Shown here: piece by piece, positions 1-8,885 of the stretch
How positions within the stretch are numbered: position 1 is the stretch's first letter
How the letters are laid out: every line of letters begins with the position of its first letter
Assembly: GCF_030238365.1 (NCBI RefSeq)
Contig: NZ_JASSOT010000058.1
Coordinates: forward strand, 21,863-85,862
Reading direction: 5' to 3'
Length of the DNA stretch: 64,000 nucleotides
DNA from: Lelliottia wanjuensis
GTDB taxonomy: Bacteria > Pseudomonadota > Gammaproteobacteria > Enterobacterales > Enterobacteriaceae
Position numbers and translations under genes: made by a program
The notes under the pieces: generated by a model
What the model saw: the letters and a program-made list of their open reading frames with translations, nothing else
Databases searched by the model: none
What the model was told of the DNA's origin: nothing

Positions 1-189
1 TGCCGTAATGATTTGTTGCCCGGTGCCCAACGGAATGGCCTGTGACTGGCTGACGGAAGCTGAAGACGGACACCAGAAGATGGTGCTGGCCCGGCTCAGT
101 AAGAGCACGGGAATAACGACGGCGGTCTGTCCTTTATCGCCTTCTACATAAAGACCGGTGGCTGAGGATGTTAAGAAGAAGGGGGAGCG
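1..189 (+). other. Left window edge with no assignable gene
   Basis: A plus-strand frame is open from base 2 to a TAA at 149-151 (49 codons, upstream part outside the window). It could be the end of a small island gene, but I recognise no family. A strong Shine-Dalgarno (agggggag) just before base 190 belongs to the next gene. Confidence 0.2.
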
Positions 190-501
190 ATGTCTGAAAG
201 GGTTAATGATGCCACTGCTCAAAAGCTGGAAGCCGCAGGGTTATGGCGCAGGGCAGCGGCCCGCTGGCTGGTGGTAATGAACAGTACTGAGCATACCGAT
301 GCGCAACGGGAGTGGATCCGCCAGCGACGTCAGTACTGCCAGTCGATGGTGGCACCTGCGGTTATTGCACAGGAAAAATTAGATATTTCGGCAATCAACA
401 AAGCCGCGAATGCCACACAGGAAAAAATGGGAATAGCCAGGCCGAATGGCGCAATGTTCAGGGCATTTCCGGATCAGGTCCGGAATATGAAGAAAAAATG
501 A
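190..501 (+). CDS. PerC-like transcriptional regulator
   Basis: A 103-aa protein whose first 50 residues have the pattern of the PerC/regulatory-protein family: a helix with KLEAAGLWRRAAARWLVVM, then a basic REWIRQRRQYC segment. PerC relatives are small DNA-binding regulators carried on prophages and islands; PerC itself activates virulence genes in enteropathogenic E. coli. The start is fixed by the strong ribosome site agggggag 6 bases upstream. The C-terminal half (about 55-103) has no feature I recognise. It reads toward the exported-protein cassette, which it could regulate, but this is inference from position only. Family call fairly sure, target unknown. Confidence 0.6.
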   Translation: MSERVNDATAQKLEAAGLWRRAAARWLVVMNSTEHTDAQREWIRQRRQYCQSMVAPAVIAQEKLDISAINKAANATQEKMGIARPNGAMFRAFPDQVRNMKKK

Positions 502-781
502 TTCATAACGGTGTCTGATCTGCGGGTAAGTAAAAGATGCTGCCAGCGCCAGATTATGTTGAACCAGGGAAACATAGCCAGCAAAGAATCGTACCAGGTC
601 TGTGCGCATTCTTTTGGTGGTTATGGCCTGCATATTTTAATGGTGGTGCAGGTTTTGGTCGCGGCCAGTGCAGGAACGCCGGATGAAAAGCAACGTATCT
701 TTGTTATTTCTGTACGCAAGCCAGGTGAAACTGGCACTGGTTAAGCAGTTTGTTTATTGATATTTCATTATCAGGAAGAGT
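502..781 (+). other. Intergenic stretch after the PerC-like gene
   Basis: No convincing gene is seen. Short plus-strand frames (for example 511-744) lack a clear ribosome site and any family resemblance. The final 40 bases contain an AT-rich stretch and aggaag just before the ATG at 782, the ribosome site of the next gene. Confidence 0.4.
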
Positions 782-1774
782 ATGAATCTTAATTATGCAC
801 GCACAGCGACCAGCGCGTCGCTTATTTTACTGAGTCTGGTGAGTTTTTCTTCTTCAGCGGAGGTCGTGCTTAATGCGACCGATAAGCAACAAATTAATGC
901 GCTCCTGGACCGCTGGAATGACGTTTTTAATCACCATGCTGATGCGCAGCCGCAGATGGTTTATGCCGATCAGGTAGAATGGTACGGAAAATCGATGTCT
1001 GTGCAGCAGGTGACTGCCAGCGAGCAGGCGTTTGTGAAAAAGAATGAGGCGTACTACGTTCAGCGTATTGCCAGCCAGTTGATGATTCAGCCTGCAGGCG
1101 ATGAAGAGTCACAATCCGGCAGGGACGATGTGCGGGTGACTTTTGTCAAAAACGTGACGCTCAGTTCCGGGCACGAAGCAAATTACCCGGCAGAGTTTCT
1201 GGTCAGAAAGCTGCCTCAGGGCTGGCGAATTACCGGCGAAACAGATGGCGTGACGCGCTATAACCAGAAGGAGAAATCGGGCGAAAAGCCAGATGCTTCC
1301 GTTGCTAAGGGGAAGTTTGATGGTAAACATGTCAGCTACGTCTGGACAACGTCGTTCGATCCCCGTACCGGAGAGGTGTGCACCGAAGAGACAGAGTGTA
1401 ATAGTCTGCTATGGAGCAGCGATCCCGGTGTTGCGCCCGTCAACGTCACCGATCGGTTGATTGAAGGCATTATCACACTGCCGTCGTTGGATAACAGCGG
1501 GCGGGACCGGGCGGTTATCCATACCGGGTCGTATATGGGCGCATGGGCACCACTCTATCTTTATGATATTCAGCAAAAGCAGTGGATACGTGATATCGCA
1601 CCGATTTCGTATAACGTCAACGTTGAAGAGGAACTCTCCGATTCCGATATTATCAAACCGGATACGGCGCATCCTGGGCAGGTGAACGTTGTTCGCGCGG
1701 ATATGGAGGCTGTCGGCAGCGGCAGTGGTGAGGTAACGAAAACGACCTCTGAAAAATTACTGGTGCTGCAGTAA
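782..1774 (+). CDS. Exported protein of unknown function, NTF2-like N-terminal part
   Basis: A 330-aa protein that I do not recognise by family. Residues 1-26 form a typical signal peptide (basic start, hydrophobic core with LILLSLVSF, cut near SSA-EV), so it is probably periplasmic. Residues about 30-160 (LLDRWNDVFNHHADAQPQMVYADQVEWYG onward in overall pattern) resemble SnoaL/NTF2-like domains. The second half contains a Cys pair (EVCTEETEC) and a mixed beta region ending in VLQ. It starts the cargo cassette and is followed 34 bases later by the DUF4431-like gene, so co-transcription is likely. Fold suggestion is inference; no enzymatic motif is visible. Confidence 0.6.
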   Translation: MNLNYARTATSASLILLSLVSFSSSAEVVLNATDKQQINALLDRWNDVFNHHADAQPQMVYADQVEWYGKSMSVQQVTASEQAFVKKNEAYYVQRIASQLMIQPAGDEESQSGRDDVRVTFVKNVTLSSGHEANYPAEFLVRKLPQGWRITGETDGVTRYNQKEKSGEKPDASVAKGKFDGKHVSYVWTTSFDPRTGEVCTEETECNSLLWSSDPGVAPVNVTDRLIEGIITLPSLDNSGRDRAVIHTGSYMGAWAPLYLYDIQQKQWIRDIAPISYNVNVEEELSDSDIIKPDTAHPGQVNVVRADMEAVGSGSGEVTKTTSEKLLVLQ

Positions 1775-1808
1775 TAATCCATTGGCACAGATGATAAGGC
1801 CAGAAAAA

Positions 1809-2216
1809 ATGAAGAATATTGTACAGCATGTGCTATTCACGGTGCTCGTTATGTTTAACATTTCAGCAACGGCTGCGTGTTTAAAAGAAGGTGACAGGGT
1901 TTCTTTTTCCGGCGTACTGAAAAAAGAGATGTTCTATGGCCCTCCTGGCTGGGGAGAAAATCCTGAAACAGATGAGAAAGTATATGACTGGTTTCTTTAT
2001 CCTGATAAGCCCCTGACGTGCGTCACTGGCGCTGAGACCCGTGATTCGCCGAACTGGAATAAATCTATGCAGATAGATTTGATAGATAGTGATAAAATAG
2101 ACAGCCGCTATTTAAATCATCATGTAACCATCGATGGCCGTATTGAACTGGCCGCCACTGCTAATGATAATTCACCCGTCTTGCTGACTGATATTTCCGG
2201 CATTCATGATAATTAG
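1809..2216 (+). CDS. DUF4431-like exported protein
   Basis: A 135-aa protein with a signal peptide (MKNIVQHVLFTVLVMFNISA, cut near TAA). The mature part follows the DUF4431 pattern: an opening Cys-Leu-x-x-Gly with VSFSGVL (C24), a central second Cys (C71), and a closing motif of the type hVTIDGRIELA followed by SPVLLTDI. The two cysteines probably form a disulphide. The ATG at 1809 is chosen because it begins the signal peptide; in-frame upstream starts would place residues in front of it. The same domain recurs in the next gene (residues about 359-463). No biochemical role is known for the family to my knowledge. Confidence 0.65.
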   Translation: MKNIVQHVLFTVLVMFNISATAACLKEGDRVSFSGVLKKEMFYGPPGWGENPETDEKVYDWFLYPDKPLTCVTGAETRDSPNWNKSMQIDLIDSDKIDSRYLNHHVTIDGRIELAATANDNSPVLLTDISGIHDN

Positions 2217-2682
2217 AACCGACTTCCTGTATGCGAAATCGATAAATTTACTGGATATGTTGTTGAATGATAATTCCATATCAGAAATGGAACAACAAAA
2301 AGTAAGTGGTACGCAGAGGCATTGTAATAAAATGATAATTGTCATGGATAAAAGATATGACTGCTATGATGAGCCTGTAGAGAACACGACTCCTGTGAAT
2401 GGAGCCAGGCATCTGCTTCTACAATCAACTGCGATACTGGCGCAGAGCAAATGCATGCAGGAAGTGACTTTTTGAAAGACACCCTCATTTTTATACCTCA
2501 GCATGTTATAGGGAATATCTGTTCTGCAACCGCTGAAGAGATTAAATGAATGATTATCACAGCAACTGCTTTCAGTGAATAAATATGTTCTTGTGAGTAT
2601 CTTCCTCTGTGTGATGAGGTTACTTAAGCACATCATTCCCAGTAACTAATGAAAATAATCCTGTAACTAAAGGTTAGGCAAA
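2217..2682 (+). other. 466-base gap without a clear gene
   Basis: The stretch has a plus-strand frame at 2206-2475 (89 codons, overlapping the end of the previous gene), but it has no signal peptide, ribosome site or family resemblance. I read it as untranslated or a decayed gene remnant. A transcript start for the 659-aa gene could lie in the AT-rich part around 2480-2680. Confidence 0.35.
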
Positions 2683-4662
2683 GTGATAAAGAATTATATT
2701 TTTGTGACCCTGACAGGGTTGTTGCTTTCCAGCGTGACAATGGCCGGAATGGCGAGAGATGTAAACAATCAAGATAAGCCGATTTATTACCAGGGGAAGA
2801 AAACAGATTACAAATCCGGTGATTTTAAATTCTTTGGTGATAGTAGCGAATTTTTTGTGGGAGGGGCAAGTGATGAGTATACGGCAGATGAATGGCTTGG
2901 TATTTATGCCGATTCGGTGACTTCAGATCACTGGCAACGGGTCATACCTGATGATGGCTCCATCTCAGATGGCGCACCATGGTGTTCTCTGCAATTTATG
3001 GAGAAGAAGGACAACACGGTTACGGTTACCGGTGATGAAAATATACGATGTGTGGAGCTTCTTGCGACTTCAGAAAAAGAAGGGGTCATCCCAAAAGGAA
3101 TGAAAGGCACCTTATTAAATTATGGCGATCATAATGAATTCATTCCTCAGGTAAAAAATATCACCCTTCCTGGTGAATATCCTGAAGCCTCCCGTACTCT
3201 GCTTACGTTAAGAACTGCAGATACAAATGCAAAAAATGTTGATGACCTGAAAATCATGCTCAATGAAATTTATGCCCGTTATGGCTATACCTTTATTGCT
3301 GGCGGGGAAATGGATGAATATTTTAGGAAGCAACCCTGGTATCATCCTGCATTTACAAATGTCGATGCACTTATCACTGAAACAGAGCATGAAAACATTA
3401 AATTATTAAAGAGTTTACTTTCTCCGGAATCACAGAAGAAAAAAACGCTCTATATAGCAAACACAACAGCATTTTGCAAAGCACTGGAAGCTAATAATTT
3501 TGAGTATATCATGGATAATACATCGAAAGATCTGACTGGAGATACTGATATACCTATAGGTCGTGACAGCTTAAAAAAATCATGGTCAGCGTTCAGAGAT
3601 ATGATGCTTAATCGTCCTGAGAATTGCCCACGAAGTCTTGATGGATATAAACATTCTTCACTTTTATATAATGAACCTACTGAAATCTACTATAATTCTC
3701 GTTTTGCATTTGATGAAAGTAAAGGAAAGTATATTTTAGATTCTGCTGCTACAGCCAGGTACTGCTATAAAGAGGGTGAAAATATTACGCTGAACGGCGT
3801 GGTAACCCAAAGAAAATACGCAGTTGAAGAAGATCGTGTGCATGAAGAAACTGATCTTGAGTTAAAAACCGTTGATCTTCAGTGTGTTTCAGGAGCCGAT
3901 ATGGATCAGGCTCAATGGGACAGGTATGTTCAGTTAATTATTCCTTCAGATAAATACCCGGAATACGAACGAATGGTTGGCAAAAAAATCACCCTACAGG
4001 GAAAAATTGTTATAGCGCAATCTATGTACCAGATGACTCCTGTGCTCCTGGATCTGACGGATATTGACAAGCCTGAACCTGCTGAAAAAGTAGATGTTCC
4101 AGTTCCGCTTAATGACGCGCAAAAGCGTGAAATGCTGACTCAGTTTCAGCAATTTCAGAGCGCGTTGCGGGAGAAAAATGTTGCAAAGGTGAAATCCTAC
4201 CTTGATTTTCCTGTCCACTGGGACATGACATTCCTGCCTGAAAATAAAGATAATCCACCAGAGGAAATGACGGAGGCGTTGTTTGACCAGTACTCTGCAT
4301 CTGTCATAGATGAACTGAGTCCGCTGAGCCAGATTACGATAGAGCCACAGACGCTGGCAATAAAAGAACACCGGGATAATGCTTTATCGGCTAAAGAGCA
4401 AAGCAGGAAATATTATCCTGCGGATGACGATGATGAAGGCCTGTACTACTATCTGGAAAATGACCAGAGACACTTTGTGAATGGCGTGTGCGATGCCATC
4501 AGTAGTGCTGAATTCAGTGACGATGAAATGATAGCGTATGTCGGCTCTTCAGCAAATAACCAACTTCCTGGCCTGTCTGAGCTATGTGACCATTCTGAGA
4601 ATTTTGAATTTGTTCTTATTAACAATAAACTTCGTCTGAAACATGCTGACTTTGCTGGTTAG
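2683..4662 (+). CDS. Multidomain exported protein with YARHG and DUF4431-like domains
   Basis: A 659-aa protein starting at GTG with a signal peptide (residues 1-24). Domains seen in order: an unassigned N-terminal part (25-180), a YARHG domain (about 188-244, with LNEIYARYGYTF, KQPWYHP and a closing ENIKLLKS), a segment resembling an NTF2-like fold (about 258-350), a DUF4431-like domain (359-463, with CYKEGENITLNG, a second Cys at 401 and MTPVLLDLTDID), and a C-terminal part (475-659) with another NTF2-like opening. YARHG domains are extracellular in other bacteria and of unknown function. The protein is probably periplasmic or surface-exposed. Base composition is more AT-rich than the core genome, as expected for island cargo. 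Confidence 0.65.
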   Translation: MIKNYIFVTLTGLLLSSVTMAGMARDVNNQDKPIYYQGKKTDYKSGDFKFFGDSSEFFVGGASDEYTADEWLGIYADSVTSDHWQRVIPDDGSISDGAPWCSLQFMEKKDNTVTVTGDENIRCVELLATSEKEGVIPKGMKGTLLNYGDHNEFIPQVKNITLPGEYPEASRTLLTLRTADTNAKNVDDLKIMLNEIYARYGYTFIAGGEMDEYFRKQPWYHPAFTNVDALITETEHENIKLLKSLLSPESQKKKTLYIANTTAFCKALEANNFEYIMDNTSKDLTGDTDIPIGRDSLKKSWSAFRDMMLNRPENCPRSLDGYKHSSLLYNEPTEIYYNSRFAFDESKGKYILDSAATARYCYKEGENITLNGVVTQRKYAVEEDRVHEETDLELKTVDLQCVSGADMDQAQWDRYVQLIIPSDKYPEYERMVGKKITLQGKIVIAQSMYQMTPVLLDLTDIDKPEPAEKVDVPVPLNDAQKREMLTQFQQFQSALREKNVAKVKSYLDFPVHWDMTFLPENKDNPPEEMTEALFDQYSASVIDELSPLSQITIEPQTLAIKEHRDNALSAKEQSRKYYPADDDDEGLYYYLENDQRHFVNGVCDAISSAEFSDDEMIAYVGSSANNQLPGLSELCDHSENFEFVLINNKLRLKHADFAG

Positions 4663-4804
4663 CTGGAGAAGATATCTACGATACAGGAAGCGCTGGTGCG
4701 CTGAGGACGAATATATGTATCAGGTTGAGATCTTTTTGGGGTTAATCGGGGTGTTGGTCTTTATCGTGGGACTGCTCATTGCGATTAAACGCAATGGATC
4801 CTGA
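4643..4804 (+). CDS. Small single-pass membrane protein
   Basis: A 53-codon frame that begins 20 bases inside the end of the 659-aa gene in another frame (ATG 4643) and stops at 4804. The N-terminal half is basic and aromatic (WRRYLRYRKRW); the second half is one clear membrane helix (FLGLIGVLVFIVGLLIAI) followed by KRNGS. A second start at 4715 has a better ribosome site (gagga) and would leave only the helix. Overlap upstream and the 2-base gap to the next start suggest translational coupling. I do not recognise a family; the gene is too short to be certain. Confidence 0.4.
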   Translation: MLTLLVSWRRYLRYRKRWCAEDEYMYQVEIFLGLIGVLVFIVGLLIAIKRNGS

Positions 4805-4806
4805 AC

Positions 4807-5112
4807 GTGGATTACGTCACCAGCTTTGCGCTGCCTTTTCGGTTGTTGTTGCTGCAGACACCACAATTGATTGATCGCCAGCGAGACCCGCTACAGCTCA
4901 GTCAGAAGAGGGTGGTAGTCAACGGTAAAAAGCGCGGGACGGCTTACAGCATTAAAGCCGATCTCAGTACCGTGCCCGATGCGTTTCGTTACCGCTTTTC
5001 CAGCCGTATACGCCGGATACCGTCAGCGGTGACAGATAGAGAGTGGGAAAGAGATTATTTTTGTATCAAAAGCAATCCAGAACAACGCAACAGCCTGTAT
5101 AGTAAGGTGTAA
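4807..5112 (+). CDS. Unknown protein of 101 aa
   Basis: Starts at GTG 2 bases after the stop of the small membrane gene and ends 6 bases before the following gene, a spacing typical of an operon. The 101-aa product has a short hydrophobic N-terminal part (FALPFRLLLLQTPQ), a basic middle (QKRVVVNGKKRG) and an arginine-rich end. No family is recognised. It might be a soluble partner of its neighbours. Confidence rests on the tight packing and consistent frame only. Confidence 0.45.
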   Translation: MDYVTSFALPFRLLLLQTPQLIDRQRDPLQLSQKRVVVNGKKRGTAYSIKADLSTVPDAFRYRFSSRIRRIPSAVTDREWERDYFCIKSNPEQRNSLYSKV

Positions 5113-5118
5113 TCAAAA

Positions 5119-6336
5119 ATGTTTATTATCGAGAAAGTAAAATCATCCAATTTTATAAAGAGGTCATTTAGGTTTGTAGTGTTGTTATTTGTTAATATAT
5201 GGATATCACTCGATATAATATTATTATCTACGGGGGTTTTTCTTTTATTATACGGATGCCAGACTGCTTTTTCATCGTCGAACAAATGGGAGGGCTATCA
5301 GCGAGATTTCTATCAACGATACCGGGATGAGCAAGGTAGAAAAACTGATACGAGGGTTGATATGACGCTACTGACTCATCGGTTGATAATGAAGGATTTA
5401 AAACAAGGTATTACTGACGAAATAACCGCCAGCAAAGCCATTAACAAAGTGAATCAGTACCTTAATGCGGTGAATCAGAAATGCCGATCTGACGGAACGG
5501 ATGCCGGGCAGACGGGTTTCGTAAAATGTGCGAGCCACGTGATTGCCGCTCACTTTTACTATACCCCAAGCGTTGAGGTTTCGAATAACTATGCTATAAA
5601 TCGCTCTGACTGCGACACAAACACATATTTATTGATGGATGCCGCAAGACTGCACGGCATTGAGCCATATATTGTTTATGCGCCAGGCCATGGTTTCTTC
5701 GCATGGAAAAATAGTGGCGGGCATTTTAATTACTGGGAGACGACAGCAATGAATAATGAGGGGGAAATAGCTCACCTGGGGGCAGTCTTTTACAGAAAAA
5801 CGTTTGACCGCTCGTACTATACACCCACCAGTGAGACGCAGGCAGAAGACATCTACGGTATACTTATTTACAATAAATCAAAAACGAAGCCCGATTTAGA
5901 CGCTGCGCTAAAAAAATATCCTGATAACGCCATTATCAGTGATAAGTATTATTATACTCGCACTCTCAGCCACCATCTATCACAAGCTGACTCTAAGGCG
6001 CTGATCGACCTGTTGCGTACGGATATTACTTCAGATGATAAAAAATATGCATTGTCACACTATTTTCTGTGGTCAGGAGAGCGCGATGCTGCGCTGGCGG
6101 TTTTTCGGACAATGGGTTTGAATTTCTGCGGTGATGACTGCTATCAGACCGGTAGAGATCTCAATATTCCTTTATACAGATATTTGTACGGATTTTTTAA
6201 ATGGTATTCTGCTCAATTAAAAAAAGGAGCAGTGAGCGCTAATGTTAATGATTTTCTAGCATGGGTGAGAACCACTGTTTTAAGTGCGTTGCTCATTATT
6301 TTGGGAGGGGTAATGTATGGTAAATATAGGGAGTGA
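5119..6336 (+). CDS. Membrane protein with transglutaminase-like core
   Basis: A 405-aa protein with a long N-terminal hydrophobic segment (about 17-46) and a C-terminal one (about 382-399). Between them lies a segment that looks like a transglutaminase/cysteine-protease-type core: NRSDCDTNTYLLMDAAR supplies a Cys (C165) at a helix start, APGHGFFAWK a His (H191), and HFNYWETT an acidic or amide partner (E207 or N204). The order Cys-His-acid and spacing fit the transglutaminase-like superfamily. A Cys pair (FCGDDC) and tetratricopeptide-like helices follow. It closes the cargo cassette. Substrate unknown; the catalytic call is inference from motif spacing. Confidence 0.6.
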   Translation: MFIIEKVKSSNFIKRSFRFVVLLFVNIWISLDIILLSTGVFLLLYGCQTAFSSSNKWEGYQRDFYQRYRDEQGRKTDTRVDMTLLTHRLIMKDLKQGITDEITASKAINKVNQYLNAVNQKCRSDGTDAGQTGFVKCASHVIAAHFYYTPSVEVSNNYAINRSDCDTNTYLLMDAARLHGIEPYIVYAPGHGFFAWKNSGGHFNYWETTAMNNEGEIAHLGAVFYRKTFDRSYYTPTSETQAEDIYGILIYNKSKTKPDLDAALKKYPDNAIISDKYYYTRTLSHHLSQADSKALIDLLRTDITSDDKKYALSHYFLWSGERDAALAVFRTMGLNFCGDDCYQTGRDLNIPLYRYLYGFFKWYSAQLKKGAVSANVNDFLAWVRTTVLSALLIILGGVMYGKYRE

Positions 6337-7374
6337 GTATGTTTTTAATCGCAGAGTACATCGTTACTACGAATAACGAGCATTCACCAATACCCGTGGA
6401 GTCATGACGCACCAGTGAAATAAATAGCCTACTAAACACGATTAAATAGCGATAAATACCCCTGATTTAATCTGCTGATAATCAATTGTAGGTGAGGGGA
6501 CTTACCAGTCATATCTTGCGCGAACTATAAAAGCAAAAGTCAGAATACTTACGCTAATAAGGATGGTTAGAGCAATAAATACAGGTAATCAGAATATCGG
6601 TTGCAATAACAAGGACAGCAGCTTACACCGTGTAGACAGAGCTAAAAAGAACCACGAAGATTACGTATTAAGCAGCAGTAGGCGAGCAGTAGTGGAGAGC
6701 ATCAACCTGCGGGCGTAATTGTAATAGAATGAGAGTGAATAGATTGCAGCAAGAAACTACCGTTTAGTTTTGAATGAAAAATAAACTACCGCGAACTTTC
6801 ACTGAATAATTTTACGGTTAGACAGAAGAGGGTACGTATGTAGATGTTCGAAATGTGAACAATAACCAGTCGGTGAGCTGTAAGGATAATAAGCAGCTTA
6901 TACACGCTGGTAAGAAAGGTGTAACGAGTACTGTATAGAAATGCAGCTACGGTCGGGTAAGCGCACGAGTACAGACGGGTTGCAAGTGGGTGTGCGTGCA
7001 GGGGAAGGCTTGAGTGCGTTAGTTATAGCGTGCGACCGGCGAGATTACGCGCTAACCAGTCAGCGGTGATAGGGATGAGCGTGTGAAGGCTACGGTTATG
7101 AGTGACTGCGAGCTGACGATGTGCTGTGTAGCCAGTGAGCATAGACGAGCCCTGATGACGTGCCGTGCGCACGCCAGCAGGTCACGTGGATGCAATGGGG
7201 CGCATACGCGCAACGACGCTCGGGTAGCGGATGGGGGAGAATGGTGGCGTGAGTGAAGGTATATACCATTAGGCGAATATCCGGAATGACGCCACACCCG
7301 CCAGCAAGTCTGCCGATGGTTTGGCAAAATAGTCATCTTGCTGGTGAACTGGCTTTGATCGGGACCATTGCTGT
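6337..7374. other. 1-kb stretch without a credible gene
   Basis: Stop codons are dense in all plus-strand frames, especially 6400-6900 (runs of TAA, TAG and TGA). Minus-strand frames such as 7052-7336 have no family resemblance. The plus strand looks rich in A and G. Small features seen: a hairpin aaacta/tagttt near 6757, a repeat of aaactaccg about 29 bases later, a ten-base palindrome cgtgcgcacg near 7165, and two copies of aaccagtc (near 6865 and 7055). The position beside the island replication-like module would suit an origin or a structured RNA, but nothing proves either. Confidence 0.4.
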
Positions 7375-8826
7375 TTATGAGCGCCGGGTCTGGGTCTTTT
7401 TAACTTCATCGCTGATGGCCTGATGCAGACGCTGATTTTGCCATTTTGTTGTCCGTCCCTTGCGGTGGACCCTTTTCGCCCACTGGTCATGCTCCGGGTG
7501 TTCCTTATGATGTGGGCTGCTGAGCGGTACCAGTTCCAGTGGACTGTAAGCCAGCACGGGTGGCTGGTAAAACGCAGAGTTATACAGTTTCAAAAAGTGC
7601 GTCTGAACAGATTCGAAGATATCGACTTTCAGGTACCTTCGTAGCACGGCATTGGCAGTACAGAGCAAAGTATGCATCGGTGAACCTTCGTAGACCAGTA
7701 AAGGAAGACGCAGGTTTCTGTTGAGCATGTTCAGGTCTGCCGGTTTTTCGGTCATCCGACAACTGGCATTGAGGTCAAGTTGCTCTGTCGTTTCTATCAG
7801 CCCGTCGGCATCCTGGGTTTGTAGAGCAATGAAGAACGCTGAAGCCAGTAACTCAAGGTGTAACCCCAACGCGTCGGCACTAAGCCGGTAGAGTTTATCT
7901 AACTGGCTACCAAGACAGGTAAAACCAAGCCGTTTGCATTCAAGCACCAGGATACTGTACAGCGTGGCATAGCCGGGCTTGCGGTGTGGGTAGGCTTTCA
8001 GCTTCCCGGCGAACGAAGGTTTGATTTTTTGCATCATTGCACGGACATCGTCCTCACCGTAGCGAGTTTTCAACTCTGTAATCAAACTTTGCGTCATGGG
8101 CTGACCGCCAGTTCCGGCCTGAATACCATTGAACCGGGCATTTGCATTTTGTGGTGGCTGACGGCTCTGCAGGGGGCGGTTGGTGAATCCGGGGGCAATA
8201 ACAATATTATGTGGGGTGTTTGCGCCTCCGCGAGCGTTTGGGCTGCGATGGCATAATTCCAGTCTGATGGATGCTGTCAGCTTTTCCACCGGCTGATGTG
8301 TGTCCGGATCGATAAGCCATTCACCTTCGATGACATTAAAACTTTGCTGGCAGGCTGCTTTCAGGGCATAAAGTTTCCACAACCCCGGAATATCGGTCAG
8401 CGGGGAGGGGGCAGAGTCAAGGCCGAAGGGGTTGTGCCGAAACAGCGTTTCAATATTTCGCCACCAGGAATGGCTCAACACTTTAACGGTGTGTGCATCG
8501 TCGATCACGCGACGGTCGGCATTCGCGCAATTGCGACCACAATAGGTGGAGTTACGCGGGCTGGTGATGACCTTGCCGCAGAATTTGCAATGCAGGGTAT
8601 CAGGTGGTTGCAACTTTTTTTGCTGCTTCAGCAACCGACTGTCATAATGCTTCTGGCAAAGTCGCCACGCTGCGTTTTCGGAAATGCGGTACAGCGGACG
8701 GTTACAACCCGCCAGTTTGCACAAGGCTGAAGGGGTGAGGTCATCGGCGTCAGGATCCCGCAGATGACGTGAAAACCATGTTGATGCTGAAACAGTATTT
8801 TGCGTGGATTTTGTTGACATATTCAT
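7375..8826 (-). CDS. Zinc-finger protein of unknown function
   Basis: A protein of about 483 aa from the ATG at 8826; a TTG 21 bases upstream is possible but has no better ribosome site. Near the N-terminus are two metal-binding-looking clusters: CKLAGC with a later CQKH, and CKFCG with YCGRNC, a CxxC...CxxxC zinc ribbon. The rest is mostly helical with no enzyme motif that I know. It follows the DUF3987 gene by about 160 bases, separated by two hairpins, on the same strand. The island context suggests a DNA-related role, which is inference. Confidence 0.55.
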   Translation of the reverse strand: MNMSTKSTQNTVSASTWFSRHLRDPDADDLTPSALCKLAGCNRPLYRISENAAWRLCQKHYDSRLLKQQKKLQPPDTLHCKFCGKVITSPRNSTYCGRNCANADRRVIDDAHTVKVLSHSWWRNIETLFRHNPFGLDSAPSPLTDIPGLWKLYALKAACQQSFNVIEGEWLIDPDTHQPVEKLTASIRLELCHRSPNARGGANTPHNIVIAPGFTNRPLQSRQPPQNANARFNGIQAGTGGQPMTQSLITELKTRYGEDDVRAMMQKIKPSFAGKLKAYPHRKPGYATLYSILVLECKRLGFTCLGSQLDKLYRLSADALGLHLELLASAFFIALQTQDADGLIETTEQLDLNASCRMTEKPADLNMLNRNLRLPLLVYEGSPMHTLLCTANAVLRRYLKVDIFESVQTHFLKLYNSAFYQPPVLAYSPLELVPLSSPHHKEHPEHDQWAKRVHRKGRTTKWQNQRLHQAISDEVKKTQTRRS

Positions 8827-8885
8827 TTTGTTCCGAATTAAATCCAATGCAATGAAGCGAAATTTTTCAGAAGTGAAGCAAAAAG

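Noticed and set aside
511..744. 77-codon frame after the PerC-like gene
   Set aside because: No start context and no recognisable domain; overlaps another frame on the minus strand.
2206..2475. 89-codon plus-strand frame after the DUF4431-like gene
   Set aside because: Overlaps the previous gene, has no ribosome site, signal peptide or family likeness; probably not translated.
6337..7374. Retron or reverse-transcriptase system
   Set aside because: No reverse transcriptase gene with a YADD motif is present in the flanks.
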